Positions 45,315 through 55,678 of a DNA stretch of 64,000 bases are shown one piece after another (the stretch's first letter is position 1; each line of letters opens with the position of its first letter). A program made the translations under genes and the position numbers. This DNA comes from JAOUEA01 sp963810945 (lineage in GTDB: Bacteria > Actinomycetota > UBA4738 > HRBIN12). The stretch spans positions 248,001-312,000 of the forward strand of contig CAWEPI010000014.1 of NCBI GenBank assembly GCA_963810945.1, given 5' to 3'. Under the pieces are notes generated by a model. It saw only the letters and a program-made list of their open reading frames with translations, made no database searches and was not told where the DNA came from.

Positions 45315-47453
45315 ATGATCACCCGACGCCGTTTCCTCACAGGTGGCGCACTCGCGGGAGCCGGCGTGATCGCCCTGCCGCGCTTCGCCTGGTCCGAGCT
45401 GGTGCCTGCAGCGCGACAGATCCCGATGGCCGGCCGATCGATCCGGCAATTCGTCGACGCGCTCCCGGCTCTCGACGTCGTCGTCGCCGGGACGAGCCGG
45501 ATCGACCTCAAGATGACCGAGTTCCGAGCACAGGTCTTGCCGACGGGCTTCCCGAAGACGTGGGTCTGGGGATACCTCCAGAGAGGTCAGCGGACGAGGG
45601 CGTCCTACCTGGGTCCCGTGATCGTCGCCCGGCGGGGAACGCCGACGGAGATCAAGTGGATCAACGACCTGGGGTCTTCAGGAAGCACCCACGTACGCGC
45701 CTGGGCAGATGCGACCGACCAGACCGTGCATTGGGCGGATCCGCTGAACGACGAGGCGAACGCCTGCGCCGAGAGCGTTGAGCCCGCCCAGCCGCCCACC
45801 GGATCCTGCGCCGAGCACTACCACGGTCCCGTCGTGGCCACCACGCACCTCCACGGGGGTGAGGTGCCTCCGCTCATCGACGGAGGACCCGATTCTTGGT
45901 TCTCGAGCGACGGGACCTATACAGGTCACGCCTACTACAGCAGGGACGGTCACTCTCCCAAGAACCATGCCGTGTATCGGTACCCGAACACGCAGGAGGC
46001 GGCCCCGATCTGGTTCCACGACCACGCCCTCGGCCTGACCCGCCTCAACGTCTACGCCGGACTCGCGGGCGCTTACCTCATCACCGATCCGGCGGACCCG
46101 CCGCCCGCGGACCTTCCGGCACCGATCCCACTCGTCGTCCAGGACCGGATGTTCGACACGAACGGGCAGCTGTACTTCCCGGCGGGGATCCCGTTCATCC
46201 CCAATCCCGAGCACCCCTTCTGGGTCCCCGAGTTCCTAGGCGACACGATCGCGGTCAACGGGAAGGTTTGGCCCTACCTCGAGGTCGAACCGAAGCGCTA
46301 CCGGTTCCTGTTCTTGAACGGCTCGAACGCCCGTGGTTACGAGATGTCCTTCGTCGATCGGGGATCGAAGATCGCTGGACCGGCGATGTGGCAGATCGGG
46401 ACCGACGGAGGCTATCTCGACACACCGGTCAAGATCGATCCCGACGCGCCGAAGGGCCGACTCCAGCGATTGCTCATCATGCCGGGCGAGCGCGCCGACG
46501 TGATCGTCGATTTCCGCGGTGTCGAACCGGGGACCCGACTGCTCCTTCGGAACGACGCGAGGGCCCCCTATCCGGGCGGGGAGGCGCCGAACGGCCGCAC
46601 GACCGGGCGGATCATGGAGTTCCGGGTCGTGCCCCTGACGGGCCGGGACACGAGCTATGACCCGGCGAGCGGGCGCCCCCTTCGCAGGCCGATGGTGAGA
46701 CTGGTCGACCCTGTCGCAGGGACGAAGGCCAGCGACGTGACGGTTCGGAAGACCCGCCAACTGACGCTGAACGAGGTCATCAACGAGCCCTCGATCGTCG
46801 ATGGCGTCGAGTACGAGGGCGGGCCGCTCGAGATCTTGGTGAACAACACCGAATTGCCCGGCACGCCACGGGCCGACTTCACGGCGATCTCCGTCGGCGG
46901 GGTCACGACCTACTACTCGGAGCTGCCGCACGAGGGCGACACCGAGATCTGGGAGATCGTCAACCTGACGGCGGACGCACACCCGATGCACCTGCACCTG
47001 GTTCAGTTCCAGCTCATGAACCGGGAGGCCTTCGACGTGGACAGGTACGCGGCGGTCTACGAGCACGCGTTCCCGGGTGGCGTGTATCAGCCGGGGTTCG
47101 GCCCGCCGCTCAACTATCGCAACGGCAATCCGAGAGCCCTCGGGGGCAACCCCGACGTCGGGCCGTTCCTCAGGCGCTCTCCCGTGCCTCCGGCGGCGAA
47201 CGAGGCCGGTTGGAAGGACACCGTCATGATGCCTCCCGGCCATGTCACGCGGATCGTCGTGCGCTGGGCGCCGACCGATCTGCCGGCGAACACCCGCCCC
47301 CCGAAGGCGTCATACCCGTTCGACCCGGACGGTGGCCACGGATACGTCTGGCACTGCCACATCATCGACCACGAGGACAACGAGATGATGCGCCCGACGA
47401 GCGTGAAGGCGAACGCCGCGACACGAACCTACCTCAAGGGGGAGGACTACTAA
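45315..47453 (+). CDS. Tat-exported multicopper oxidase (CotA/laccase-like)
   Basis: ATG 45315 follows AGAAGGGGG. The Tat signal TRRRFLTGGALAGAG is clear. 712 residues with three cupredoxin domains. The four copper motifs are THLHGGE (His178, His180), WFHDHALG (His235, His237), HPMHLH (His556-His561) and HCHIIDHEDNEM (His680, Cys681, His682, His686, Met691). All type 1, 2 and 3 ligands are present. It oxidises phenols, bilirubin-like compounds or metal ions with reduction of oxygen to water. At 712 residues it is longer than CotA (about 510), with extra loops before the second copper motif. Confidence 0.95.
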   Translation: MITRRRFLTGGALAGAGVIALPRFAWSELVPAARQIPMAGRSIRQFVDALPALDVVVAGTSRIDLKMTEFRAQVLPTGFPKTWVWGYLQRGQRTRASYLGPVIVARRGTPTEIKWINDLGSSGSTHVRAWADATDQTVHWADPLNDEANACAESVEPAQPPTGSCAEHYHGPVVATTHLHGGEVPPLIDGGPDSWFSSDGTYTGHAYYSRDGHSPKNHAVYRYPNTQEAAPIWFHDHALGLTRLNVYAGLAGAYLITDPADPPPADLPAPIPLVVQDRMFDTNGQLYFPAGIPFIPNPEHPFWVPEFLGDTIAVNGKVWPYLEVEPKRYRFLFLNGSNARGYEMSFVDRGSKIAGPAMWQIGTDGGYLDTPVKIDPDAPKGRLQRLLIMPGERADVIVDFRGVEPGTRLLLRNDARAPYPGGEAPNGRTTGRIMEFRVVPLTGRDTSYDPASGRPLRRPMVRLVDPVAGTKASDVTVRKTRQLTLNEVINEPSIVDGVEYEGGPLEILVNNTELPGTPRADFTAISVGGVTTYYSELPHEGDTEIWEIVNLTADAHPMHLHLVQFQLMNREAFDVDRYAAVYEHAFPGGVYQPGFGPPLNYRNGNPRALGGNPDVGPFLRRSPVPPAANEAGWKDTVMMPPGHVTRIVVRWAPTDLPANTRPPKASYPFDPDGGHGYVWHCHIIDHEDNEMMRPTSVKANAATRTYLKGEDY

Positions 47454-47478
47454 CGGCGGCCGTCGCCGCGGCGCACGT

Positions 47479-47655
47479 CTAGTCGGAGGGTGGACCCCCG
47501 GGCCGACCCGCTCCGTCGAAGCCCGAACGCGAGACGAGCGCCGCGCCCACCACGCCGGCGTGGGGCCCGATCGCGGACGGCAGGATCGGGACGGCCCGCG
47601 CCGCGTCGGCCCAGATGGCGGCGCTCGTCGCCGAGTGAACACGGGTCGACGCCAT
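47479..47655 (-). pseudogene. C-terminal fragment of a ROK-family kinase/regulator
   Basis: A 58-codon frame starts at ATG 47655 and reads HSATSAAIWADAARAVPILP, then SAIGPHAGVVGAALVSRS. The last strand-helix matches the conserved C-terminus of ROK sugar kinases (PSxLGxxAGxxGAAxLA). The ATP-binding and sugar-binding parts are absent upstream, where the next 50 bases and then the end of the ATPase gene leave no room. This looks like a relic left after deletion. Confidence 0.5.
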
Positions 47656-47708
47656 GGGTCCGACGGTATCGGACGAGTTACAGACCAGTCAACGACCAAC
47701 CGACGGTT

Positions 47709-50700
47709 CTAGGACATCAGGGCAACGACGTCGGGGCGCGTCAGCAGCGTCGCTCTGTGCGCGTCCGTGAGCCCGCTCGCGAACTCCTCGATGCTCCGGA
47801 CCGCCGCGGCGCGCGCGTTGACGGCAGCCTCCTCGTGACCGAGCGCCGCCTCCGCCTCGGCCATCGCCGACAACGCGGGCCAGCGCGAGGGCAGATGACC
47901 GAGCCGCTCGGCCTCGACGACGGCTCGGGTGAGCACGTCGACGGCGTCTCCCGGTCGTCCGGTCGCGACGAGCGCGCGGGCGAGGGGGACCCGGGCGAGG
48001 CAGTCGTACTTGCGGCGACCGAACCGTTCCGCTTCGACCAAGGCGTCCTGCGCGAAGGAGATCGCGTCGTCGTACCGTCCGGCAAGGCAGGCCGCTTCGG
48101 CGCGCGCGACGATCAGACGGATCGACCAGAGGAACTGGTGGAAGCCCTTCGCACCCTCGAGCGCAACGGCGAGATCGGGGATCGTTCCCTCGGCCGCGCC
48201 GACGTCCTCGCCCATGAGGTCGGCGTAGAGGAGGTCGAGCCGGGCGCTGATCGCTGCGGGTGGGAATCCGGAGTCCTTCGCGAGCTCGAGCCCCTCCTCG
48301 CTCTGCGCCCGGGCGGCCGCCAGGTCACCGATCTCGCGGAGGGCGCCCGCTCGCATGTTCATCGCGCGGGCCGTGAACCGGAACGACCGTTCCTCCCACT
48401 CACGACCGAGCTGGATCGCTCGGTCGAGCCACGCGATGCCCTCTTCGTGTCGCGAGAGGCCGACGAGCGCTAACCCCGCGTTGCAGGCGCTCGTGACCGC
48501 CGCCTCGAGGTTCGACGCCTCGGTCCCCGATCGGTGGGCCTCGGTCGCCATCGACGAAGCACGTCTCGAAGTCGCCGGTCCAGTACGACATCAGCGACCG
48601 CGTCGCCAGGAACCTCGCGTACGAGGCGTCGCGTCGTTCCGCCGCCCAGATGTCGTCGACCCGCTCCCACGTCGCGAACGCTGCCGGGAGGTCTCCCCGC
48701 ATGCCCTCGGCCTCGGATCGCGCGGCGAGCGCGCGTCCCTGGAGCTCCCGGTCGTCGAATCGCTCCGCGATGTCCGCCGCGGCCGTGCTGTGCGCGACCA
48801 CACCGGCGGCGTCGGCGACCCAGAAGGCGGCCCTCGAGCGGGCGAGGTGCGCGAGGGCGAGATCCCGACCCTCCGCCTCTCTCGATCAGCCAGTCCAGGT
48901 CCTCCAACGAGTCGGTGAACCGCGCCGCGTCGATCAGCGTCGAGGCCCGAGCGAGCCGGGCGCCGATCAGGAGATCGCGATCGGCGATGCGTTCGGCGAT
49001 CTCGATCGCCTCGCCGAGCAGGACGATCGCCTGTTGTTTGGCCCAGGCTCGCGACGCGACGTCGGCCGCCATCATCAGATACATCGCCGTCTTCGCGTCG
49101 TCACCGGCTTCGCGATAGTGGTGTGCCAGGATCGACGCGGAATCCCGGACGCGGTCACCCGCCTCGCGCTCGATGAACGCTGCGACCGCCCGGTGACGCT
49201 CGCGTCGCGCGGCTCGTGGCAGCGTCCCGTACGCAACCTCGCGCGTGAGCACATGCTTGAAGATGAACTCGCGATCGGCCGGAACGCCCGACGTCGGTTG
49301 CCGCCGGATGAAGTCTCGCCGCTCCAGATCGTCCAGGGTCGCGTCCAGATCGGCGTCATCGCCCTGGAGCGCCGCGAGCGGACCCCGCCAGAAGATGCGC
49401 CCGATCACCGCGGCGTCCTGGAGCACTTGCCGGTGCTGACGCGGGAGCGCGTCCAAGCGAGCGGCGATGATCGCCTGCACCGTCGTGGGCAGCCCGGCGA
49501 CGAAGTCGGCCGTGCGCTCGGTGACGGACGCCGCCAGCTCCTCGAGGAACAGCGGGTTGCCGCCGCTCGCGTGGACGAGACGGTCCGCGTACCCCGCGGC
49601 CTCCTCCGACCCCGCGAGCAGCGCGCCGACGAGCTCGTGTGCGTCCTCGTCATCGAGCGGCTCCAGGTGGACCGCCGTGTACCGCGCGAGCCCGCCGCCC
49701 CACGTCGCTTGCGTGTCGAGGAGATCCGGCCGCGCCAGCGTGATCAGGAACATCGGTACGTCGGTCAGGCGTGAGGCGAGCGATCCGAGGAGCTCCAGGA
49801 GCGCCGGCTCGGCCCAGTGGATGTCCTCGAAGACCAAGGTCGTCGGGTGCGCTCGGGCCACGGCCTCGACGAACCGGCGCGCGGAGAAGAACAGGAGCTG
49901 CTTGTCGGGCGCGCCCTCGTCCGACAGTCCGAGGAGGATCGCGAGATGTGCGGCCACCTCGTCCGCGTCCATGTCGGGCAGCAGGGCGGCGGCGCGCTCG
50001 CGGAGCTTGGCGCGTGCGACGTTCGTCGGATCGGTCTCGAAGATCCCCGCGATCTGGGACACCTGTTGACCGAACGCGCCGTAGCCGGTCGTCTCGCCGT
50101 ACGGGCGGCATCGGCCCTTGATGAATACGCCCTCCCGCTCGAGACGCGGCTGCAGCTCGCGCACGAGGCGGCTCTTGCCGATCCCCGGTGGGCCGAAGAC
50201 CGTGACGAGGTGCGTGCGCCGATCCGCGCGCACCTTGTCCCACACGGCGCCGAGGAGCTCGAGCTCGCGGCCCGCGGCCGATCAAGCGGCGCGAGCGGCG
50301 CGCGCTCGTGCTCCGGACGCACGCCGAGGACGCACCAGATCGGGATCGGGACGGCCTTCCCCCTGACGCTCACGGGGTCCAACGGCTCCCACTCGAAGGA
50401 CTGCATCGCCGACCGGTAGGTTCGTTCACCGACGACGACGCCCCCGACGGGCGCCTCGTGCTGGAGTCGCGAGGCGGTGTTCATCACATCGCCGGTTGCG
50501 ATCGTCTCGCCGCTCTCGGCGTTCGCGTTGAGATCGACGACCGCCTCGCCCGTGTCGACCGCGATCCGGACCGAGAGCTCGAGCGTCGGATCCTCCTCGT
50601 TCAACCCGTCGATCGCGCGCGCGATCCGCCACGCCGCCTCCACGGCCCGCGCCGCGTCGTCCTCGCGCGAGGTCGGTGCGCCGAACAGGCCGACGACGGC

Positions 50701-51063
50701 GTCGCCGATGAACTTCTCGACGATGCCGCCGAGCGACTCGATCTCCTCACGGGCGCGAGCGAAGTACGGGTGGAGGCGTGCCTTGACGTCTTCGGGATCG
50801 GCGCCGTCCGATGCCGCTGTGAACCCTGCGAGATCGGCGAACAGGACCGAGACGACCTTCCGCTCTTCGATGACGTCGGACGGCATCGGGGGCGATGCCG
50901 CCTCGAGCGGGGAGCCACACGCGCCGCAGAAGCGGGCGTCCGGCGCGTTCACCGTTCCGCAGGTGTCGCACGCGTGCGCGAGGGATGCGCCGCAGGTGGT
51001 GCAGAACCGCTGGTCGGCATCGTTCGTCGCCGAGCACGCCGGGCAGGTCAGCGGTCCAGTCAC
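47709..51063 (-). CDS. Zinc-ribbon / class III cyclase / AAA ATPase / TPR multidomain protein, three frameshifts
   Basis: GTG 51063 opens with two zinc ribbons (CPACSATNDADQRFCTTCG, CDTCGTVNAPDARFCGACG). The cyclase domain (VSVLFADLAGFTAASDGADP, EKFIGDAVVGLFG, DVMNTASRLQ) has both metal Asp, Lys and Asn/Arg. A STAND-type ATPase follows (GPPGIGKSRLVREL Walker A, TLVFEDIHWAEPALLELLG Walker B), then a helical TPR region to 47709. The continuous protein-like reading changes frame near 50275, 48880 and 48550, each by one base, so one protein of about 1,118 residues is likely. Such proteins occur in actinobacteria and are thought to link cyclic nucleotide synthesis to ligand sensing. It is head-to-head with another cyclase. 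Confidence 0.85.
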
Positions 51064-51182
51064 GGTGGGCCGAGTGTAGTCGGGGTGCCCCGGCCGCCGG
51101 AAGGGGCGGCGGCTCGAACGACGGGCGCGGTTGCGTGGGGTCGTATTCCGTTCGGACGGACGCATCATCTAAGGTCCACGTC

Positions 51183-52407
51183 ATGACGTTGGACACGTGG
51201 ATCGGCCGAGATGAGCTCGCCTTGCGCGCCAACGTCACTGCGGAGCGTGTTGACGAGCTGGCGGGATTAGGTCTGCTCGAGTCCGAGGATGGTCGGTACG
51301 TGGAGGCCGATGTGGGCCGCATCGCCGTCGTCGAGACGCTCGTGGGCGCGGGCGTCCCTCTCGCGGATCTCGTCGAGACGGCCGCCGCCGGCGTCGTGTC
51401 GCTCGCGTGGTTCGAAGGTGTGCTGCCCCCGTCCCCCGCACTCGGGGACGAGACCTATCGCCAGGTGCTCGAGCGACTCGGGCTGCCGGCGGCGCTCGTC
51501 ACCGACCTCTTCGAGATCTGGGGCGTCGCCCAACCGCCGCTCGACGACCGCATCCGGGAGGACGACGAGAGTCTGTTCCGCCGACTGGCGCTCGCCTACG
51601 ACACGCTCGGCCGCGACGACAAGCGGTTCCTCGAGGCGACCCGGTACTTCGGCGACAACGCGCGCCGAACCGCCGAGGCGCAGATCGGCTTCTACCGCCG
51701 AGGGATCCTGGATCCGCTCCTGGCTTCGGGGATGTCGCTGAAGGAGATCGTGGAGCGGATCAATCCGATCACGAGCGAGGTGATGCGTCCGGGTGTCCAG
51801 GAACTCCTGCTCTGGCTGAACCGCCGGCACATCGACGCCTTGAACATGCAGATGCTCGTGCAACTCGTGGAGTCGGCTTTGCTCGACGCGGGTGTCGAGA
51901 TCGCGCGCGAGCAGCCCTGTCCCGCGATCGCGTTCCTCGATCTGTCGGGGTTCACGCGCCTCACCGAGGACGCGGGCGACGAGGAGGCCGTCGCGCTCGC
52001 CTCGACGCTGTCGGACACCGTGCGGACGACGGCGCTGCAGTTCGGTGGCACCGCCGTCAAGATGCTGGGCGACGGCGTGATGTTCCATTTCTCGGATCCG
52101 ACGGACGCGGTGCGCTGCGCCCTGCACCTCGTGCCGGAGATGGCTCGACGCGAACTCCCGCCGGCTCGCGTGGGCGTGCACGTGGGGCCGGTCGTGTTCC
52201 GCGACGGCGACTACTTCGGACGCACGGTGAACCTGGCCGCCAGGATCACGGACTACGCGCGTCCGAGCGAGGTGCTCGTGTCGCAGTCCGTCGTCGAAGA
52301 CGGTGGGCGACGCGGACGGTGTGGCGTTCGTCGAGATCGGGCCGGTGACGCTCAGGGGCGTCTCGGAGCCCGTGGTCCTGCACGCAGCGCGCGACGCGGG
52401 TACGTGA
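51183..52407 (+). CDS. Class III adenylate cyclase with N-terminal HTH-like and regulatory domains, frameshift near end
   Basis: ATG 51183 (MTLDTWIGRDELALRANVTA) starts an HTH-like region, then a helical regulatory domain to about residue 235. The cyclase domain has FLDLSGFTRLTEDAGD, the VKMLGDGVMFHF Lys/Asp pair, GDYFGRTVNLAARI with Asp, Asn and Arg. At about 52302 a surplus base shifts the frame. The correct end (DADGVAFVEIGPVTLRGVSE) reads in the next frame to a TGA at 52405. It is a paralogue of the gene at 33793 (same layout, similar cyclase core). It should be active if the shift is a sequencing error. Confidence 0.87.
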
Positions 52408-53094
52408 TGCGAACCCGGAACGTCGTCATCCTGTCGGTCGCCGCGGCGACGGCCGCCGCCGCGATCGCGGCCCTGCGGCACGGTCGAGGGGCGATCGGGA
52501 AGCACGTGCCGGGCGGGATCCTGGTCGGCGATGCCGCCCTGTACGACGCCCTCAGCCACCGGCTGCTGCTCGGTTCCTTCTTCGATCGGATCGCCGACGA
52601 CGTGGCGGCCGTGACTCCCGATCGAGGGGACGTGCTGGAGGTAGGGTGCGGTCCGGGCCGGCTCTCGGTCGCCCTCTCCGCGCGCGGCCTCGAGATGACG
52701 GGTCTCGACCTGGACCCCACGATGATCGATCGAGCACGTGCGAACGCGGGCAAGGCGGATCTGCCCGCCGACTCGTTCCCACGTTCACGGTCGGCGACGT
52801 CGCCTCATTGCCGTTCCCCGATGCGACGTTCGACGCCGTCGTGAGCACCCTGTCGATGCACCACTGGGACGACCGCGAGGCCGGGCTCGTCCGAGATCGG
52901 CCGTGTCTCTGCGTCCCGGCGGACGCGCGCTCGTGTGGGACCTTCGTACGGGTGTGGTGCCGCTGCATCGGGACGTTCCCGACCCGCTGGGCTTCGAACC
53001 CCCGCCGTCACTCGAGCTCGCGGGAGCGACTCCCTGGCGCTGGCCACTGGGTCTCAAGCTGACGCAGCGGATCGAGTTGGCCCGGATCGGCTGA
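52407..53094 (+). CDS. Membrane-anchored class I SAM methyltransferase, frameshifted
   Basis: ATG 52407 overlaps the cyclase TGA. An N-terminal anchor (VVILSVAAATAAAAIAALRH) precedes the SAM site (DVLEVGCGPGRLSVALSARG, TGLDLDPTMI). Near 52775 the reading moves to a second frame (FTVGDVASLPFPDATFDAVV, STLSMHHWDDREAGL). Near 52890-52906 it moves to a third (RPGGRALVWDLRTGVVPLHR), which ends at 53094. Joined, it is a Methyltransf_11-type protein of about 228 residues. Probably co-transcribed with the cyclase. Confidence 0.75.
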
Positions 53095-53221
53095 GTGGTC
53101 CGGCTCGCACGACGCGCATCGCAACGGCGACGCCGCGGTCGAGGTTGACCGATTTGACAACTCCGATCCGCAGGTCGAGCATCGATGTTTCTTCGAGCGT
53201 CCGCGGAGGGAAGTGTTCGCG

Positions 53222-53782
53222 ATGCGGATCCGAGGAACCCTCACGGTCCTCCTGATGATGGTCGTCTCGTCGGCCGCGTGCGGCTCAACCGGCTCCACAA
53301 CCGGAGCCGCCTCCACGCCGGTCTCGGCTGCGCCTCCGACGTCCCCAAGTCCTACGCCTGCCGTGGTCTATACGCCGACGCCTTCGCAGAACCTCGACAA
53401 GCTCAAGCCGGGCGACCTGTTCTACGTCCCCTCACCCGACGGCAAGCAGGCGAGGTACACCTCCACGAAGGATGCGAAGGGGCTATCGCACCTCACCATC
53501 AACATCATCGGGTTCCAGGGCCTGCCGGCGTTCGAACCCTCGATCATCACCGGGACTCCCGGCGAGCGCATCAAGATCACCGTCTACCAGACGGGCGATC
53601 GCTCCTCTCTCTACCACCACAACTTCTCGATCGATGAGCTGGGGATCGATGACGACATCTCGACCGGGCCCGGCCATACCGTTACCGAGACGGTGACGCT
53701 CCCCAAGAGCGGCGGGCTCGCCTTCTACTGCGCCTACCACGTGACGGCCGAACAACACGCAGGCGAGTTCGTCGTGGGATGA
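53222..53782 (+). CDS. Cupredoxin-like lipoprotein
   Basis: ATG 53222 follows GGAGGGAAG (a GTG at 53213 is also in frame). The signal LLMMVVSSAAC has a lipobox Cys at about residue 20. After a Ser/Thr/Pro linker comes a beta-rich domain: LTINIIGFQGLPAFEPSIIT, SLYHHNFSIDELGID with the first His, and GLAFYCAYHVTAEQHAGEFV with Cys and His. This matches a type 1 copper site (His...Cys...His), but the usual axial Met region reads AEQHAG, so the axial ligand may be absent or Gln. It could carry electrons or bind copper outside the cell. Confidence 0.75.
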   Translation: MRIRGTLTVLLMMVVSSAACGSTGSTTGAASTPVSAAPPTSPSPTPAVVYTPTPSQNLDKLKPGDLFYVPSPDGKQARYTSTKDAKGLSHLTINIIGFQGLPAFEPSIITGTPGERIKITVYQTGDRSSLYHHNFSIDELGIDDDISTGPGHTVTETVTLPKSGGLAFYCAYHVTAEQHAGEFVVG

Positions 53783-53801
53783 GTCGTGGACCCGGAGAAC
53801 G

Positions 53802-54334
53802 TCATCCGAACGGGGACGTGCTCTCGGTGAGCGTCGGCAGGGCAGTCGTGACCACCTCGTCGAGCCGCAGGAACGCGCCGACGTGCCCGACGCCCGCGAT
53901 GTGGACGCTCCGCACGTTGGGGATCCGTCGCGCCATCGTCTCCTGGATGTCGTCAGGGTCCTCGTCCGTGCCGGCGATCAGCAGCGTGCGCGCGGCGATC
54001 ATCTCGAGCGCGTCCCACGGATCGGGCGTGGCGGCGTTCACATCGATCGACAGCGTGAACTGCCTCGGGTCGGTGCCGAGGAAGTCGTCGCGCAGCCAGG
54101 CCGGGAGCACCAGCGCCTCGTCCCGTTCGATCGCGGCGACGACCGCCTCCATCCCTCCGACCCGCCCCGGCTCGTCGTACACCGACTCGGTGGGCTCGAC
54201 CTCCGGAGGGTCGAAGACGGTCCCGAGCACGACGAGACCTACGACACGGGGATCGCGCGCGGCCAGAGGACGGGCGAGCCGGAGCCGACATCCTCGAAGG
54301 AGAGCTGGACGCCCCCGCGTTCGATGGTCGGCAT
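53802..54334 (-). pseudogene. Alpha/beta hydrolase with internal deletion
   Basis: From ATG 54334 the reading gives the normal hydrolase N-terminus (PTIERGGVQLSFEDVGSGSP). It then changes frame and jumps directly to the region after the nucleophile (LAARDPRVVGLVVLGTVFDP). About 70-80 residues holding the oxyanion loop and the GxSxG elbow are missing. The C-terminal half is intact (RTLLIAGTDEDPDDIQETMA with the acid residue; HIAGVGHVGAFLR with the His). Without the nucleophile it cannot be an active hydrolase, so it is a deleted remnant. Confidence 0.75.
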
Positions 54335-54338
54335 GCAG

Positions 54339-54533
54339 CTAGATCGCGACGCTCCGGTCTCTGACGAGGTAGGCGACGATCAGCGCAGCGGGGAAGAAGA
54401 ACAAGCTGAAGATGAAGAACAGGATGAAGCTGTGTCCCTTGCGGGCCGCCACCCGCGCCGGCCAGAAGGCGATCGCCACCCAGATGAGCAGGGCCAAGAA
54501 CCACCAGAGCCAGAATCCGGACATCGCGAGCAT
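54339..54533 (-). CDS. Small two-helix membrane protein
   Basis: ATG 54533 follows AGGAGTTGAGAG. The 64-residue product has helix 1 (FWLWWFLALLIWVAIAFWPA), a basic loop (RVAARKGHS) and helix 2 (FILFFIFSLFFFPAALIVAY), then a short charged tail. The loop resembles small DUF/PLDc_N-like membrane proteins. It ends four bases from the start of the broken hydrolase and may have been in its operon. Confidence 0.65.
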   Translation of the reverse strand: MLAMSGFWLWWFLALLIWVAIAFWPARVAARKGHSFILFFIFSLFFFPAALIVAYLVRDRSVAI

Positions 54534-54683
54534 CTCTCAACTCCTACGTCGACGGTGGCGGCGAGCCCCGCCGCTCGGCGATATCTAAACACAGTCGCGA
54601 GCTGCGTCAGGGTCTGCTTCATGAAGGATCGCGCGTGCCTCCTGCGACGCGTACAGTCCTCTGCACCTACGGAGGAGGCACCC

Positions 54684-55091
54684 TTGGCACCGGATCCCGA
54701 GCAACTTCGCGCGTTCGCCGAGGGCTACACCGCAGCGTGGTGCAGCATGGACCCGGATGCGGTCGCCGCGCACTACGCGCCGAACGGGTCGCTCGCGATC
54801 AACGGTGGACCGCCCGCTGTGGGCCGCGACGCCCTGGCAACTGTCGCCGCTAGCTTCTACGAGGCCCTCCCCGACATGCAGGTGTTCTTCCGCGATCTCG
54901 TCGTGGACGGGGACCGGATCGAGTACCTCTGGACCTTCACCGGAACGAACACCGGCCCGGGTGGCACCGGCAACGCGGTCCGGGTGGACGGCTTCGAGTC
55001 GTGGACCCTCGACGAGGATGGCCTCATCGCCGCCTCGATCGGGAGCTACGACGCCGAGGAGTACGCGCGCCAGTTGGCCGAAGGTGTGTAG
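54684..55091 (+). CDS. SnoaL-like / NTF2-like domain protein
   Basis: TTG 54684 has a perfect GGAGGAGG six bases upstream and gives 135 residues, the family's usual size; ATG 54621 is a longer alternative without such a site. Alpha+beta cone fold: LRAFAEGYTAAWCSMDPDAV, AAHYAPNGSLAINGG, PDMQVFFRDLVVDGDRIEYL and ESWTLDEDGLIAASIGSYDA. These proteins are polyketide-cyclase-like or isomerase-like; this one's substrate is unknown. Confidence 0.85.
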   Translation: MAPDPEQLRAFAEGYTAAWCSMDPDAVAAHYAPNGSLAINGGPPAVGRDALATVAASFYEALPDMQVFFRDLVVDGDRIEYLWTFTGTNTGPGGTGNAVRVDGFESWTLDEDGLIAASIGSYDAEEYARQLAEGV

Positions 55092-55154
55092 ACGGCCTTG
55101 AGCGAGGTACAAGGGCGACATCGCCCGATCGGAGGACGACCAGGGTCGCTCCGG

Positions 55155-55586
55155 TTAGTGGTCTTCCGCCTGGGACTCCGCGTCGAACTCCAGCGAGACC
55201 GAGTTCATGCAATAGCGATCCCCCGTCGGCTGCGGTCCATCAGGGAACACGTGTCCCAGGTGGCCACCGCACCGAGCGCACGTGACTTCCGTGCGGCTCA
55301 TCCAGAGGCTCCGGTCCTCATGAAGATCCACCGCTCCCGGTTCGATCGGGTCCCAGAAGCTCGGCCAGCCTGTGCCCGATTCGAACTTCGTCGTCGAGCT
55401 GAACAGTGCTTCGCCGCACCCCGCACATCGGTAGATGCCGGGGTCCTTCGATGACGCATACGCACCCGTGAAGGGGCGTTCCGTTCCCTTGTTGCGAAGG
55501 ACCTCGAACTGCTCGGGGGTCAATCGGCGTCGCCACGCTTCCTCGGACTGCGGGATCCTCTCGGGATCAGACTTCGACTTCCGCAC
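55155..55586 (-). CDS. msrB: Peptide-methionine (R)-S-oxide reductase
   Basis: GTG 55586 follows AAAGGAG and gives 143 residues; the longer frame (to 55682) has a poor start. Complete MsrB: RRRLTPEQFEVLRNKGTERP, the zinc ligands Cys54/Cys57 (CAGC) and Cys103/Cys106 (CARC), GTGWPSFWDP, GHLGHVFPDG, and catalytic Cys126 (GDRYCMNS). It repairs methionine-R-sulfoxide in oxidised proteins, with thioredoxin as reductant. No leader peptide, so it acts in the cytoplasm. No msrA nearby. Confidence 0.95.
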   Translation of the reverse strand: MRKSKSDPERIPQSEEAWRRRLTPEQFEVLRNKGTERPFTGAYASSKDPGIYRCAGCGEALFSSTTKFESGTGWPSFWDPIEPGAVDLHEDRSLWMSRTEVTCARCGGHLGHVFPDGPQPTGDRYCMNSVSLEFDAESQAEDH

Positions 55587-55678
55587 TGGATCTCCTTTCG
55601 CCAACATCCAAGTCTCCGTCGGATCCGCTCCGTTACGCGGCACTGATGGACGGGAAGGCTCCGCGGGCTTGTTCCTCC

